From: an uncultured bacterium | Lineage (GTDB): Bacteria; Bacillota; Clostridia; Oscillospirales; Acutalibacteraceae | Direction of reading: 5' to 3' | Assembly (NCBI GenBank): GCA_949283655.1 | Contig: CASDTH010000043.1 | Location: 52,325 to 116,324 of the forward strand | DNA: 64,000 nucleotides | Shown: piece by piece, positions 45,405 to 55,854 of the stretch | Layout of the letters: each line of letters opens with the position of its first letter | Numbering within the stretch: the stretch's first letter is position 1 | Made by a program: the position numbers and the translations under genes | Notes under the pieces: model-generated | The model's input: only the letters and a program-made list of their open reading frames with translations | Database searches by the model: none | Told to the model about the DNA's origin: nothing

Positions 45405-46757
45405 TTACGCCTCCTCTTGCGTTGGAAGGCTGCGGCCCGGGCCATCCTCTCGGCGCGCCTCCCCCTTCTCCGTTTTGCGAAACGGTGCGGGAATATAGTT
45501 TTCAAAGCCTGTAGATTCTGCCCGCTTACTCATAAAGAAAACACAATCCTCTTCACTGGCCATGCCGCGCACGATATCCTCCGCCAGTGCGCGGCAGGAG
45601 GGCGCGCCGCACGTGCCACAATCCAGCCCCGGCAGACGCTCGTGCAGCTCGTTGAGCTCATTCATGCGCTTCATCGCATCAATCACATTATCGGCCAGCT
45701 TTAGCACGGAGCTCGCCTCCAGCGGATGCTCCCAGTGCATTGCCTGCGGGATCTGCCCGCCCTCCAGATGATTGCAGGAAACGGGTAAATACTGGCGAAG
45801 CCGCTGCAAACGCGCGCGGGCCACGAAGGGATTCTCCACCGTCAGCACACCGCCAACGCAGCCGCCCGTGCAGGCGTTGAGCTCGATGAAATCAATATCA
45901 TTGAGCTTTTCATCCTCCAGCTCCTCAAGCACCTTAATCACGTTCTCCGTGCCATCCGCCGCAAGATACCGGTCGCGCAGCAGCGCTGCGGACTCCCCTC
46001 CGCTGCCGGCCCAGCTGACGCCGATCACGCCGGATTGCCGCAAGCTTTCCGGCTGGCGTACCTTATCCATCTGCTGGAACAGGACGGGATATACATCCTT
46101 GATCGCCACGACGCCATCCACATTGGATTTCTCAATTCCAAGCGGCTGCTTGACCGCCGTATTCTTCGCCGGGCATGGGGTCAGAAAAAAGATGCCAATC
46201 TCAGAGGGCTTGAGCCCCGTTTTCTCCACCGCCTCTATGCGGGCAAGGCGCGCTGCCTCCTCCATAGGGGCGTTCAAATCCAGCAAATGATCGATTAAAT
46301 TGGGAAAGCGCACGCGGATCAGCCGGCAAACCGCTGGACAAGCCGAGGAAATCACGGGCTTTTTCAGCTGCCCGCTCTCCATGAGCAAACGCGTTGCGTC
46401 GCTGACCAGCTCCGCCCCGCGCGAGACCTCAAAGGTATCGTCAAAGCCCATGGATTTTAAAGCGGTCAAAACATAATCGACATCATCCAAATGGTTAAAC
46501 TGACCATAAAGCGTCGGCGCGGGAAGCGCGACACGATATTGATACTCTAAAATTTTATTAAAAGAGTCACATTCCGCATATTTTGCATGGTGCGGACAGA
46601 TTCGAATGCACTCACCGCAATCAATACAGCGTTCTGAAATGATATGCGCCTTTCCATTGCGCACACGGATTGCCTCCGTCGGGCAGCGCTTAATACAATT
46701 CGTGCAACCCTCGCACTTCTCTTCATCCAGCCGCACGGAATGAAAAAAAGCCTCCAT
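45405..46757 (-). CDS. Sensory-type (HydS-like, group D) [FeFe]-hydrogenase domain protein
   Basis: The 450-residue product has an N-terminal pair of [4Fe-4S] motifs (Cys15, 18, 21, 25 and Cys44, 47, 50, 54), an [FeFe]-hydrogenase catalytic-domain core, and a C-terminal C-x2-C-x4-C cluster motif (LDCGTCGAPSC). The four H-cluster cysteines are kept: Cys140 (SSACP), Cys195 (TPCPAK), and Cys296 with Cys300 (NACTGGCVGG). The proton-relay Cys of catalytic enzymes (TSCCP) is replaced by Ala139, as reported for the sensory hydrogenase of Thermotoga. No maturases or NADH-oxidising subunits are adjacent. A redox or H2 sensor acting with the RsbW-like ATPase is the likely role. Confidence 0.8.
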   Translation of the reverse strand: MEAFFHSVRLDEEKCEGCTNCIKRCPTEAIRVRNGKAHIISERCIDCGECIRICPHHAKYAECDSFNKILEYQYRVALPAPTLYGQFNHLDDVDYVLTALKSMGFDDTFEVSRGAELVSDATRLLMESGQLKKPVISSACPAVCRLIRVRFPNLIDHLLDLNAPMEEAARLARIEAVEKTGLKPSEIGIFFLTPCPAKNTAVKQPLGIEKSNVDGVVAIKDVYPVLFQQMDKVRQPESLRQSGVIGVSWAGSGGESAALLRDRYLAADGTENVIKVLEELEDEKLNDIDFIELNACTGGCVGGVLTVENPFVARARLQRLRQYLPVSCNHLEGGQIPQAMHWEHPLEASSVLKLADNVIDAMKRMNELNELHERLPGLDCGTCGAPSCRALAEDIVRGMASEEDCVFFMSKRAESTGFENYIPAPFRKTEKGEARREDGPGRSLPTQEEA

Positions 46758-46806
46758 TTGCCGTCACCTCTTTTCCGCAGGCCGTCTCACACCCCAATGC
46801 ACAGGT

Positions 46807-47247
46807 TCAGGCCGACGGCTTATCTGCAGTGTAGACCTTCAGGCGCATAGTGGTGCCGACATCCACCTCAGTTTCAATCGCCATCTCGTCCGTATATTTT
46901 TTGATATTGGGCAGTCCCATCCCCGCGCCGAAGCCCAGGGAGCGCACACGATCCGGCGCCGTAGAATAGCCGGCCTTCATCGCAAGCTCCACATCCTTGA
47001 TCCCCGGCCCATGATCCGTCAGCACCATGCTCACACAATCCGGGGAAATTTCAACGTCAATCTCCCCACCGCCGGCATGGATCACCATATTAATCTCGCC
47101 CTCATACATGGCGATTGAAACATTCCGCACAACCTCTGGATCAAAGCCCAGCTCCTTGAGCACATGCTTCACATTGCCGGAAGCCTCCCCCGCCCGGGTA
47201 AAGTCATCTCCCGACACATCATAATGCAGTTTTACGCTCTCCATCAC
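46807..47247 (-). CDS. RsbW/SpoIIAB-like ATP-binding anti-sigma factor-type protein
   Basis: A 146-residue GHKL ATPase of the anti-sigma/serine kinase type. The N-box has Glu49 and Asn53 (YEGEINMVIHAGG), the G1 box is DHGPGI, and the G2 box is GFGAGMGL. There is no transmembrane or phospho-acceptor His domain. It could bind or phosphorylate a partner in response to signals from the HydS-like and DRTGG proteins. No anti-sigma antagonist or dedicated sigma factor is adjacent, so its partner is unknown. Confidence 0.8.
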   Translation of the reverse strand: MMESVKLHYDVSGDDFTRAGEASGNVKHVLKELGFDPEVVRNVSIAMYEGEINMVIHAGGGEIDVEISPDCVSMVLTDHGPGIKDVELAMKAGYSTAPDRVRSLGFGAGMGLPNIKKYTDEMAIETEVDVGTTMRLKVYTADKPSA

Positions 47248-47296
47248 TGACGACCATCCTTTTCGCAGTAATCGCTCATTTCAAACACGGTGCGCT

Positions 47297-47647
47297 TCAG
47301 GCGCCGCTACGCCCTCTCAAACCGTTTGCATAGAGCATCCCGCAGGAGGTGAACATCTCATAATCCGTGGAAAGCAGCACCATACCGCGCTCCGCTGCGA
47401 GGGCCTTCATATCCTCATCCGGCTGCTTGCCGCGCACAAAAACGATGCACTGCATATCCATCATCTCCGCCGTGCGAATCACCTGTGGGTTAACCAGGCC
47501 CGTGAGCAGCACAGCCTGCTCCTTGACAAAGGCCAGCACATCGCTCATCATATCGCTGCCGCAGGCAGTATGTACCTCACGCCCCAACAAGCTTTCACCG
47601 CAAAGGACCTGTGCTTCTAAAAGTTCCTTGATTTTTTGCACTGTCAT
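47297..47647 (-). CDS. DRTGG-domain protein (first gene of the HydS-like operon)
   Basis: A 116-residue DRTGG protein (VQKIKELLEAQVLCGESLLGREVHTACGSDMMSDVL), distinct from the copy at the end of the same operon. It is preceded by GGAGGG and a promoter 40 bases upstream. The flanking DRTGG pair in one operon is typical of clostridial HydS-like loci. Confidence 0.8.
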   Translation of the reverse strand: MTVQKIKELLEAQVLCGESLLGREVHTACGSDMMSDVLAFVKEQAVLLTGLVNPQVIRTAEMMDMQCIVFVRGKQPDEDMKALAAERGMVLLSTDYEMFTSCGMLYANGLRGRSGA

Positions 47648-47682
47648 GGCAAGCCCTCCGATCGATCTTTTGTTACTTTTTT

Positions 47683-47711
47683 AGTATACAGGATTCCGAA
47701 AAAATTTTCAA
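47683..47711 (-). promoter_or_regulatory. Promoter of the DRTGG/RsbW-like/HydS-like operon
   Basis: On the minus strand TTGAAA (47711-47706) and TATACT (47688-47683) are separated by 17 bases. The leader is about 30 bases. Confidence 0.78.
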
Positions 47712-47802
47712 CCTCCCTCCCTTTGCCCTCTCTTTCGATCAGTCAACCAATTTCGCAAAAATAGAGGCTTAGTGAGCGGCATGCTTAACCGCGCCTCACG
47801 CC

Positions 47803-47831
47803 TTGCTATGGGTCCAAAAATATCATATAGT
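47803..47831 (+). promoter_or_regulatory. Promoter of the DUF3781 gene
   Basis: TTGCTA (47803-47808) and TATAGT (47826-47831) are separated by 17 bases. Confidence 0.7.
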
Positions 47832-47911
47832 AAACGCGCCGGGCAAATAGATGCAAACCGAAATCAGCTTAGTAATTTTAAATTTACCAAACGAAACGGA
47901 GGAGGGATCGC

Positions 47912-48163
47912 GTGAGCATAAGCAATACGTTGCTTGAAAATTTGGATCAATTGCATACAACGCAATTGGGTGCAGCACGGATCAAAAGAAATTTATCCTT
48001 AGACACAGAGGACACGGTCGGTTGGTGTAAAGAGAAAATTTCTGCTGCAAACGCCGTTATCACAAGGACAGGGAAGAATTGGTATGTGCGCGTAGAGAAC
48101 TGTGTCATCACTGTAAACGCTTATAGCTATACGATCATCACAGCGCATCGGGAAAGAGGTTAA
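47912..48163 (+). CDS. DUF3781 family protein
   Basis: An 83-residue protein (LENLDQLHTTQLGAARIKRNL, WCKEKI, then NWYVRVENCVITVNAYSYTIITAHR) matching DUF3781, a small uncharacterised family common in gut Firmicutes. A GTG start follows GGAGGAGGGA. Codon use is more AT-rich than the surrounding genes, and it stands alone between the HydS-like operon and the purine permease, so acquisition by transfer is plausible. Confidence 0.78.
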   Translation: MSISNTLLENLDQLHTTQLGAARIKRNLSLDTEDTVGWCKEKISAANAVITRTGKNWYVRVENCVITVNAYSYTIITAHRERG

Positions 48164-48294
48164 AAGGTCTGCCGGTAAAACTCGATGCAATAGAAACCTT
48201 TCAAGGCAATATATCCTTTTCAGCAAGTATGAAAAATTCAAAATAGCCGCCGCATGAGACTCCGTTATAAAAAAAGGGGGGCTCATTTTGTATA

Positions 48295-48331
48295 TAAAAA
48301 AAGCCTGCGGCGCGCAACCGCCCGCCGCAGA
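48295..48331 (-). terminator. Terminator of the purine permease gene
   Basis: On the minus strand CTGCGGCG pairs with CGCCGCAG and is followed by seven or more T. It lies 25 bases after the permease stop. Confidence 0.88.
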
Positions 48332-48355
48332 CTCGAAATCCCGCTATGTAGCTTG

Positions 48356-49717
48356 TTAGATAAGCGCCAACAGCACGAAATTCAAAATGAACAGCGCCGT
48401 CGCAACCCAGAGGATGGGGTGAATCTCCTTGGCCTGCTTTTTGCAGATCTTTGTAATGCAGTAGAAGATAAAGCCCGCCGCGATGCCGTAGGAGATGCTG
48501 TAGCAAATCGCCATAAAAACACCGGCAAAAAATGCGGGCACCGCTTCGTCAAAATTATCCCACTGGATCTCCTTAAAGGCGGACATCATCATAATGCCGA
48601 CCACAATCAGAGCGGGAGCCGTAGCCGCAAAGGGAATCGCACTGACAAAGGTCGCCAGAAATGCGCTCACGGCAAAGCACAGCGCAACGACAACGCTCGT
48701 CAAGCCCGTACGGCCGCCCGCGCCGATACCAGCCGCGCTCTCCACATAGGTGGTAGTGTTCGACGTGCCGAAGATCGCGCCGATGGAGGTAGCGGTCGCA
48801 TCCGCAAACAGCGCCTTATCCAGCTTGGATTTAAAGCCGGTGCTTGTTTCCATCGCGCGCTCATCCTCATCGCTGAAGATGCCTGTGCGGCGGCCCGTAC
48901 CGATAAAGGTGCCAATCGTATCAAACGTATCGGAGAGGCTGAATGCAAAGATTGTCACCAGCACCAGTGGAATCTTGGCAATGTCTGAAAACAGGGAGCC
49001 TAACCCCTCGCTGGTGAAAATGACGCCGAAGGTGGTGGGCAGCTGGCGGCATGCCTCCATAAAGCTGACGGTATCCTGTGCATTGGTCACGGTCACCCCC
49101 ATCGGGATGCCGAGCAGCGCCGTTACAACAATGCCGATCAGGATTGCGCCCTTGACCTTGCACACCAGCAGGATAATCGTCAGCGCCAGGCCGATCAGGA
49201 ACAGCCAGAAGGACGGCTGGTTCAGGGTGGCCAGCGCGGGCACATCGGAATCAAAACTGATGATGCCAACATTCAGCAGGCCGATATACGCCACAAAGAT
49301 GCCGATGCCGCCGCCGATCGCGTTTTGCAGGCTGCGCGGGATCGCCTTGATGATGTATTTGCGCACCTTGGTCACCGTAATCAGGATGTTGATCAATCCA
49401 CAGATAAACACCATGGACAGAGCCTGCTGCCATGTGAATTTCAGCGCAAAGCAGACCGTGTAGACAAAAAATGCGTTCAGCCCCATGCCAGGCGCCTGCG
49501 CATAGGGCACATTGGCCACCAGGCCCATAATCAACGTACCCACAATCGATGAAATGATGGTCGCCAGGAAAACAGCGCCCCACTCCATCCCCGCGTTTTT
49601 TAGCAGCGTCGGGTTGACCGCAATGATGTAGGCCATTGCAAAGAACGTGGTGAGACCAGCGATAATTTCCCGGCCCACCGTGGTGCCGTTTTGCTTGAGC
49701 TTGAACAGTTTCTCCAT
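48356..49717 (-). CDS. NCS2-family purine permease (AzgA/PbuG type)
   Basis: Imports a purine base such as guanine, hypoxanthine or adenine with protons. The 453-residue, about twelve- to fourteen-helix protein has the AzgA-type start MEKLFKLKQNGTTVGREIIAGLTTF in parts, GMGLNAFFVYTVC, AIPRSLQNAIGGGIGIFVAYIGL and GTSNTTTYVESAAGIGAGGRTGL, where the TTYVES motif is characteristic. The ATG at 49717 is the family start. A longer in-frame extension covers the leader and is unlikely to be translated. The leader folds strongly and may be regulatory. Confidence 0.92.
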   Translation of the reverse strand: MEKLFKLKQNGTTVGREIIAGLTTFFAMAYIIAVNPTLLKNAGMEWGAVFLATIISSIVGTLIMGLVANVPYAQAPGMGLNAFFVYTVCFALKFTWQQALSMVFICGLINILITVTKVRKYIIKAIPRSLQNAIGGGIGIFVAYIGLLNVGIISFDSDVPALATLNQPSFWLFLIGLALTIILLVCKVKGAILIGIVVTALLGIPMGVTVTNAQDTVSFMEACRQLPTTFGVIFTSEGLGSLFSDIAKIPLVLVTIFAFSLSDTFDTIGTFIGTGRRTGIFSDEDERAMETSTGFKSKLDKALFADATATSIGAIFGTSNTTTYVESAAGIGAGGRTGLTSVVVALCFAVSAFLATFVSAIPFAATAPALIVVGIMMMSAFKEIQWDNFDEAVPAFFAGVFMAICYSISYGIAAGFIFYCITKICKKQAKEIHPILWVATALFILNFVLLALI

Positions 49718-49824
49718 ACTTGCTCGCCTTCCTTTCCAAAGTTTAACCCCTGCAGAGGCCCTGCCCCAAAAACTACCCGGGGCCCCTGTGCGCATCCTAC
49801 GCGCAGCGGCTTCCGGGTCCCTGC
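49718..49824 (-). promoter_or_regulatory. Structured leader of the purine permease gene, candidate riboswitch
   Basis: On the minus strand ACCCGG (49818-49813) pairs with CCGGGT (49780-49775), enclosing a second stem TGCGC/GCGCA with a seven-base loop (49805-49789). A downstream GGGGC can pair with GCCCC inside the structure, giving an alternative fold. It does not resemble the guanine aptamer I know. A purine-responsive RNA is a guess from context. Confidence 0.4.
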
Positions 49825-49830
49825 ACATTT

Positions 49831-49861
49831 ATTATACCACAACCCAGGCGGGCTGCGTCAA
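49831..49861 (-). promoter_or_regulatory. Promoter of the purine permease gene
   Basis: On the minus strand a consensus TATAAT (49836-49831) lies 19 bases from TTGACG (49861-49856). The spacing is longer than ideal. Confidence 0.6.
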
Positions 49862-49961
49862 GAAAAGTGAAAAAAAAGAGAATGCACGTTCTTTTTCGCA
49901 TAAAGTGCCGTTTACCACCATATTGCTGCCTGTAGCATAGGCGTCAGGCGCTCATGCCATC

Positions 49962-52406
<2,445 letters not shown>

Positions 52407-52417
52407 ACAAAAGCTGT

Positions 52418-54823
52418 TCAGCTAAAGCGCAAGGCGATGTGCAGCCGGCTCGCCGTTTGCCTGTAGGGAACAATCAGCTCCCTGCGCTGCGGGTCATACC
52501 GGAAGGCCGCCTGCTGCTCCACACCATCCACCTGCATGCTGACGGCTGAGACCGGCTCCTCCACATGCAGCACAATCTCACAGTCATCCCGGGGAAGGCC
52601 TTGCAGCTCGGCACGGAAAGAATCCTTTGTCCACTCAGGGCTGTATACGCGGCTGGTGCAGGCGGTCAGCCAGAAAGGCATATCGCTGAAATCCGGTTTG
52701 AAATCCAGCTCATAATCAATGCCGACGCCCCAGTCGTTTCCACCCATATAATAGTAAGTATCCGGCCCCAACATGTCGCGGATAAACAGCGTGCTATACC
52801 CCGTGATCCAAACCCCGTGTTTTCCATCCACAATTTCCGCAAAGCGGTCGATCGGCGCACGCGTATCGGCAGCAGCACCCAGCACCTGGGAGCAGAAAGG
52901 ATGCTTTTCGCCCAAATGGGCAAACTCAAGCTGCGTATGAATGGCGAGCTTATAGTATTCGGCATAAAATTTATCATTCAGCGTTCTCGCCATACGGGCC
53001 AGCCCGGCGGATGAGTTAAAAGGCCACGGGAGATCATAAAACACCCATATATTTTGCTCCTCGATAATCCCCTTGGTCTGGTAGTGGAAGTCAGGCATAT
53101 TGACGGGCATCCGCCCCATCCAGCCAAAAGCAAAGTGATCCTTTGCCCATCTCAGGAACTTTTCCTCCCCTGTGTCCAAATATCTGTCGTGGTAATAGCC
53201 CGCCAGGTCAAACACATTCAGCGTATAGTAATTGCGCGTCTGCTCCCCGTCCAAAGGCGCTACCAGATTGTTGCTGTCCGTCAGGCCGTTATACCAGTCG
53301 TTATTTACGCCAAAGGCCGCCTGAATATATTCCTCGTTTTTCTCCATGGCACGCAGGTATTTCGAATCGCCCGTTTTCTTGTAAAAATACCGCAATGCAT
53401 AAAGCGCATAGGGCTCTATGGCATTGAAAACGCCCTGTTCCTGCGCCGTGTAGGAATGCTTAAGCGCGCCGTCCTCCTTTTCAATCAGATGGACAACCCA
53501 GTCAATTGCCTTCTGGATCGCCGTCTGCCAATGCGCAGGCGCAGCTCCTTCTTCTTCTTTCATAGCCTGTGCCAGAAGATCCATGTTCTGTGCGCACGCG
53601 CCCGTCGCCATCGGGTCATAAACGACTCCCAGCGCATAGTAATTATCGCCCATCCCGTGCGCATGGTCATGATCCAGATCCCAGCAGCGTGGGATTGCGC
53701 CTGACGGCAGCTGCTTTTCAATCGCAAATTCCGTCATTTCCAGCGCGCGTTTTCTCGCCCAGACTTGGGAGTGATCCCTGCGCCACAGGCTGTATAAAAG
53801 ATACGCCAGCATGGAATTGGAGGTAAAGGTGATAAAATCATAGTAATTGGCCTTTTCATCGGAATCCGACCAGCCGCGCATGCGGTAGCCTTTCCCTTTC
53901 TCATAGACCCACCGGGCATCCGTATCGTAGCCATGCAGCATACTGTCTACCGCTTTCATCACATCGTATTTGCTGCATGTATCGCTGTTAAAGCCACAGA
54001 TATCCCGGTAGCCAAACACACAGTCTGCTTGCGTATCCGCAACAGAAACGATCACGGAGCAGATGTAGGGGTCCCCATGGCGGAAATACCCGCTTCTGAG
54101 CTGGTTGCCCTCCACAGAGGTGGCGGCTTTCAGCTCGCTGTTGACCTCCCAGCTGTTCTGCGCTGGAATCCAGTAGTGAATATATGGGAAATCTGCGCGA
54201 AGGGCGCGCCCCTCTTTGGTGCCGTCATACCAGAGCATCCCCTTGGTATAATCCTGCCCGGCTGCCTCCAGGGTATAACCGATCCCCACATAAAGGCTGG
54301 AATCCCCTGCCTGTTCGCGGCCCAGCAGAAAGGGAACCTTACCGACATCGGGCCGGACGAACCAATGGCTGTGATAGGGCGGAAGGATCGGCGCCTCCAT
54401 CGGGTAACTGACGCACTCCAGCTTTTCATTGTCAAAGGGGGCGCTGACATACAGCGGATGATACCGGCCAGGCCACAGGTAAGGCTCCACCTGATATTCC
54501 AGCAGGTAAGCCGGCGAGCCGGCGGTCAGCGTTACAGTCACAAGCCAGTTGGATTCTATGTTGACTGCGCCGAAGGTGCCGTAAAAGGTAATTACGCCTT
54601 TTTGCGGGGTATTCTCCACGATCTCATATCGATCCGCCTGATATTTATCCCATACATAGTGCGAATCCTCGTATAAAAACTGATCCATTTCAGCGCCCGC
54701 CCGGACGCCCTTGTAATAGAAGCTCCCCAAGCCAAACTTTCCATCCTGCTGCCAAAACTCCAGCCTGGCGCCGCAGGGGTTTTCCATGCAGAGGCAGGGC
54801 TCCGTACAAATGATGTTTTTCAT
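52418..54823 (-). CDS. Large enzyme-like protein of unrecognised family, possible (alpha/alpha)6 glycosidase
   Basis: The 801-residue product has a beta-rich first third (about 1-270), then a long helical region (about 290-700) rich in Trp, Tyr and Asp. Repeated patterns such as YDFITFTSNSMLAYLLYSLWRRD, EPYALYALRYFYKKTGDSKYLRAMEKNEEYIQAAFGV and FLRWAKDHFAFGWMG resemble six-hairpin glycosidase or polysaccharide-lyase folds. A short beta domain forms the C-terminus. No signal peptide is present, so it is cytoplasmic. It lies between the ABC permease and GH1, which suggests action on the imported saccharide. I cannot place it in a GH family or name catalytic residues. Confidence 0.6.
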   Translation of the reverse strand: MKNIICTEPCLCMENPCGARLEFWQQDGKFGLGSFYYKGVRAGAEMDQFLYEDSHYVWDKYQADRYEIVENTPQKGVITFYGTFGAVNIESNWLVTVTLTAGSPAYLLEYQVEPYLWPGRYHPLYVSAPFDNEKLECVSYPMEAPILPPYHSHWFVRPDVGKVPFLLGREQAGDSSLYVGIGYTLEAAGQDYTKGMLWYDGTKEGRALRADFPYIHYWIPAQNSWEVNSELKAATSVEGNQLRSGYFRHGDPYICSVIVSVADTQADCVFGYRDICGFNSDTCSKYDVMKAVDSMLHGYDTDARWVYEKGKGYRMRGWSDSDEKANYYDFITFTSNSMLAYLLYSLWRRDHSQVWARKRALEMTEFAIEKQLPSGAIPRCWDLDHDHAHGMGDNYYALGVVYDPMATGACAQNMDLLAQAMKEEEGAAPAHWQTAIQKAIDWVVHLIEKEDGALKHSYTAQEQGVFNAIEPYALYALRYFYKKTGDSKYLRAMEKNEEYIQAAFGVNNDWYNGLTDSNNLVAPLDGEQTRNYYTLNVFDLAGYYHDRYLDTGEEKFLRWAKDHFAFGWMGRMPVNMPDFHYQTKGIIEEQNIWVFYDLPWPFNSSAGLARMARTLNDKFYAEYYKLAIHTQLEFAHLGEKHPFCSQVLGAAADTRAPIDRFAEIVDGKHGVWITGYSTLFIRDMLGPDTYYYMGGNDWGVGIDYELDFKPDFSDMPFWLTACTSRVYSPEWTKDSFRAELQGLPRDDCEIVLHVEEPVSAVSMQVDGVEQQAAFRYDPQRRELIVPYRQTASRLHIALRFS

Positions 54824-54901
54824 AATTTTGCTCCCTTCTTTTTGATTTCAATCTCTCAGTCTGCTCGCAACTATCTGCCTGAAACCGACCCAACAAGCCC
54901 G

Positions 54902-55843
54902 CTATACGTTCAACTCCCGCTGCTTACGGTCAATATAAAGGGCCAGCACAAGGATGATGCCCTTGACGATATCCTGCCAATAGCTGCCGATGTTCATCAG
55001 CGTTAACGCGTTGGTAAGCACACCGATGATGAGCACGCCTACAAAGCCGCCCCACAGCTTGCCTTCACCACCGGCAAACGAGATGCCGCCCAGCACGCAG
55101 GCCGTCATGGTATCAAACGCATAGGTGTTGCCCGCCGTGGGAGAGGCGATCATCGTGCGGGAGGAAATCATCAACGCGGCTATGGCCGCAAAAAAACCGG
55201 ACAGCATAAACGTGCACAGCTGAAGCCGCCGGATATTGATACCGGCAAGCCTTGCGGCCTCTGCATTGCCGCCCATCGCGTAAATTGCGCGCCCAAAATA
55301 CGTTTTGGAAAGGACGAATTGCGCCCCGGCAACGCATACAACCAACACAATGATCGGCGCTGGGATGCCGAAAAGATAGCCCTGCCCCAGCCAGGAAAAG
55401 CTTCTGGGCAGCCCGGAGATACTGACGCCGCCGGTAAACAGCAGGGCCACACCCTGTAAAATCGTCATCGTGCTCAGCGTGACCACAAAGGGGTTGATCC
55501 TCAGAATTCGTATGACCATGCCGTTAAAATAGCCCAGCAGAATCCCCGCCACAATCGTGAGCAATACGGCGACCGGTACGGGCAGATTCAGCCACATCAT
55601 AAAGATACCACAAAGCATGGACAGCACCGGAATTTGCCCGGCAATTGAAAGGTCGGCGGAAGCTCCGCCGATCATCAGAAAGGAAATGCCTATGGAGGCG
55701 ATTCCCAGCATGGCGATCTGCCTGAGCAGGTTGATAAAGTTACTCCCCGAAAGGAAGTTGGGCGTAATGGCTGAAAAGAGAATCAGCTCCAGAAGCAGGA
55801 ATACAATAATCCCCGCCTTTTTGTATAGCTTTAGTAATTTCAT
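54902..55843 (-). CDS. Sugar ABC transporter permease (RbsC/XylH type)
   Basis: The 313-residue membrane protein, with about eight to ten helices, belongs to the branched-chain/ribose permease family. It has the family EAA-like GRAIYAMGGNAEAARLAGINIRRLQLCTFMLSGFFAA loop, split here for reading, plus AFDTMTACVLGGISFAGGEGKLWGGFVGVLIIGVL. One permease gene normally forms a homodimer with the double-domain ATPase encoded 11 bases upstream. Confidence 0.93.
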   Translation of the reverse strand: MKLLKLYKKAGIIVFLLLELILFSAITPNFLSGSNFINLLRQIAMLGIASIGISFLMIGGASADLSIAGQIPVLSMLCGIFMMWLNLPVPVAVLLTIVAGILLGYFNGMVIRILRINPFVVTLSTMTILQGVALLFTGGVSISGLPRSFSWLGQGYLFGIPAPIIVLVVCVAGAQFVLSKTYFGRAIYAMGGNAEAARLAGINIRRLQLCTFMLSGFFAAIAALMISSRTMIASPTAGNTYAFDTMTACVLGGISFAGGEGKLWGGFVGVLIIGVLTNALTLMNIGSYWQDIVKGIILVLALYIDRKQRELNV

Positions 55844-55854
55844 ATGATTATCTC

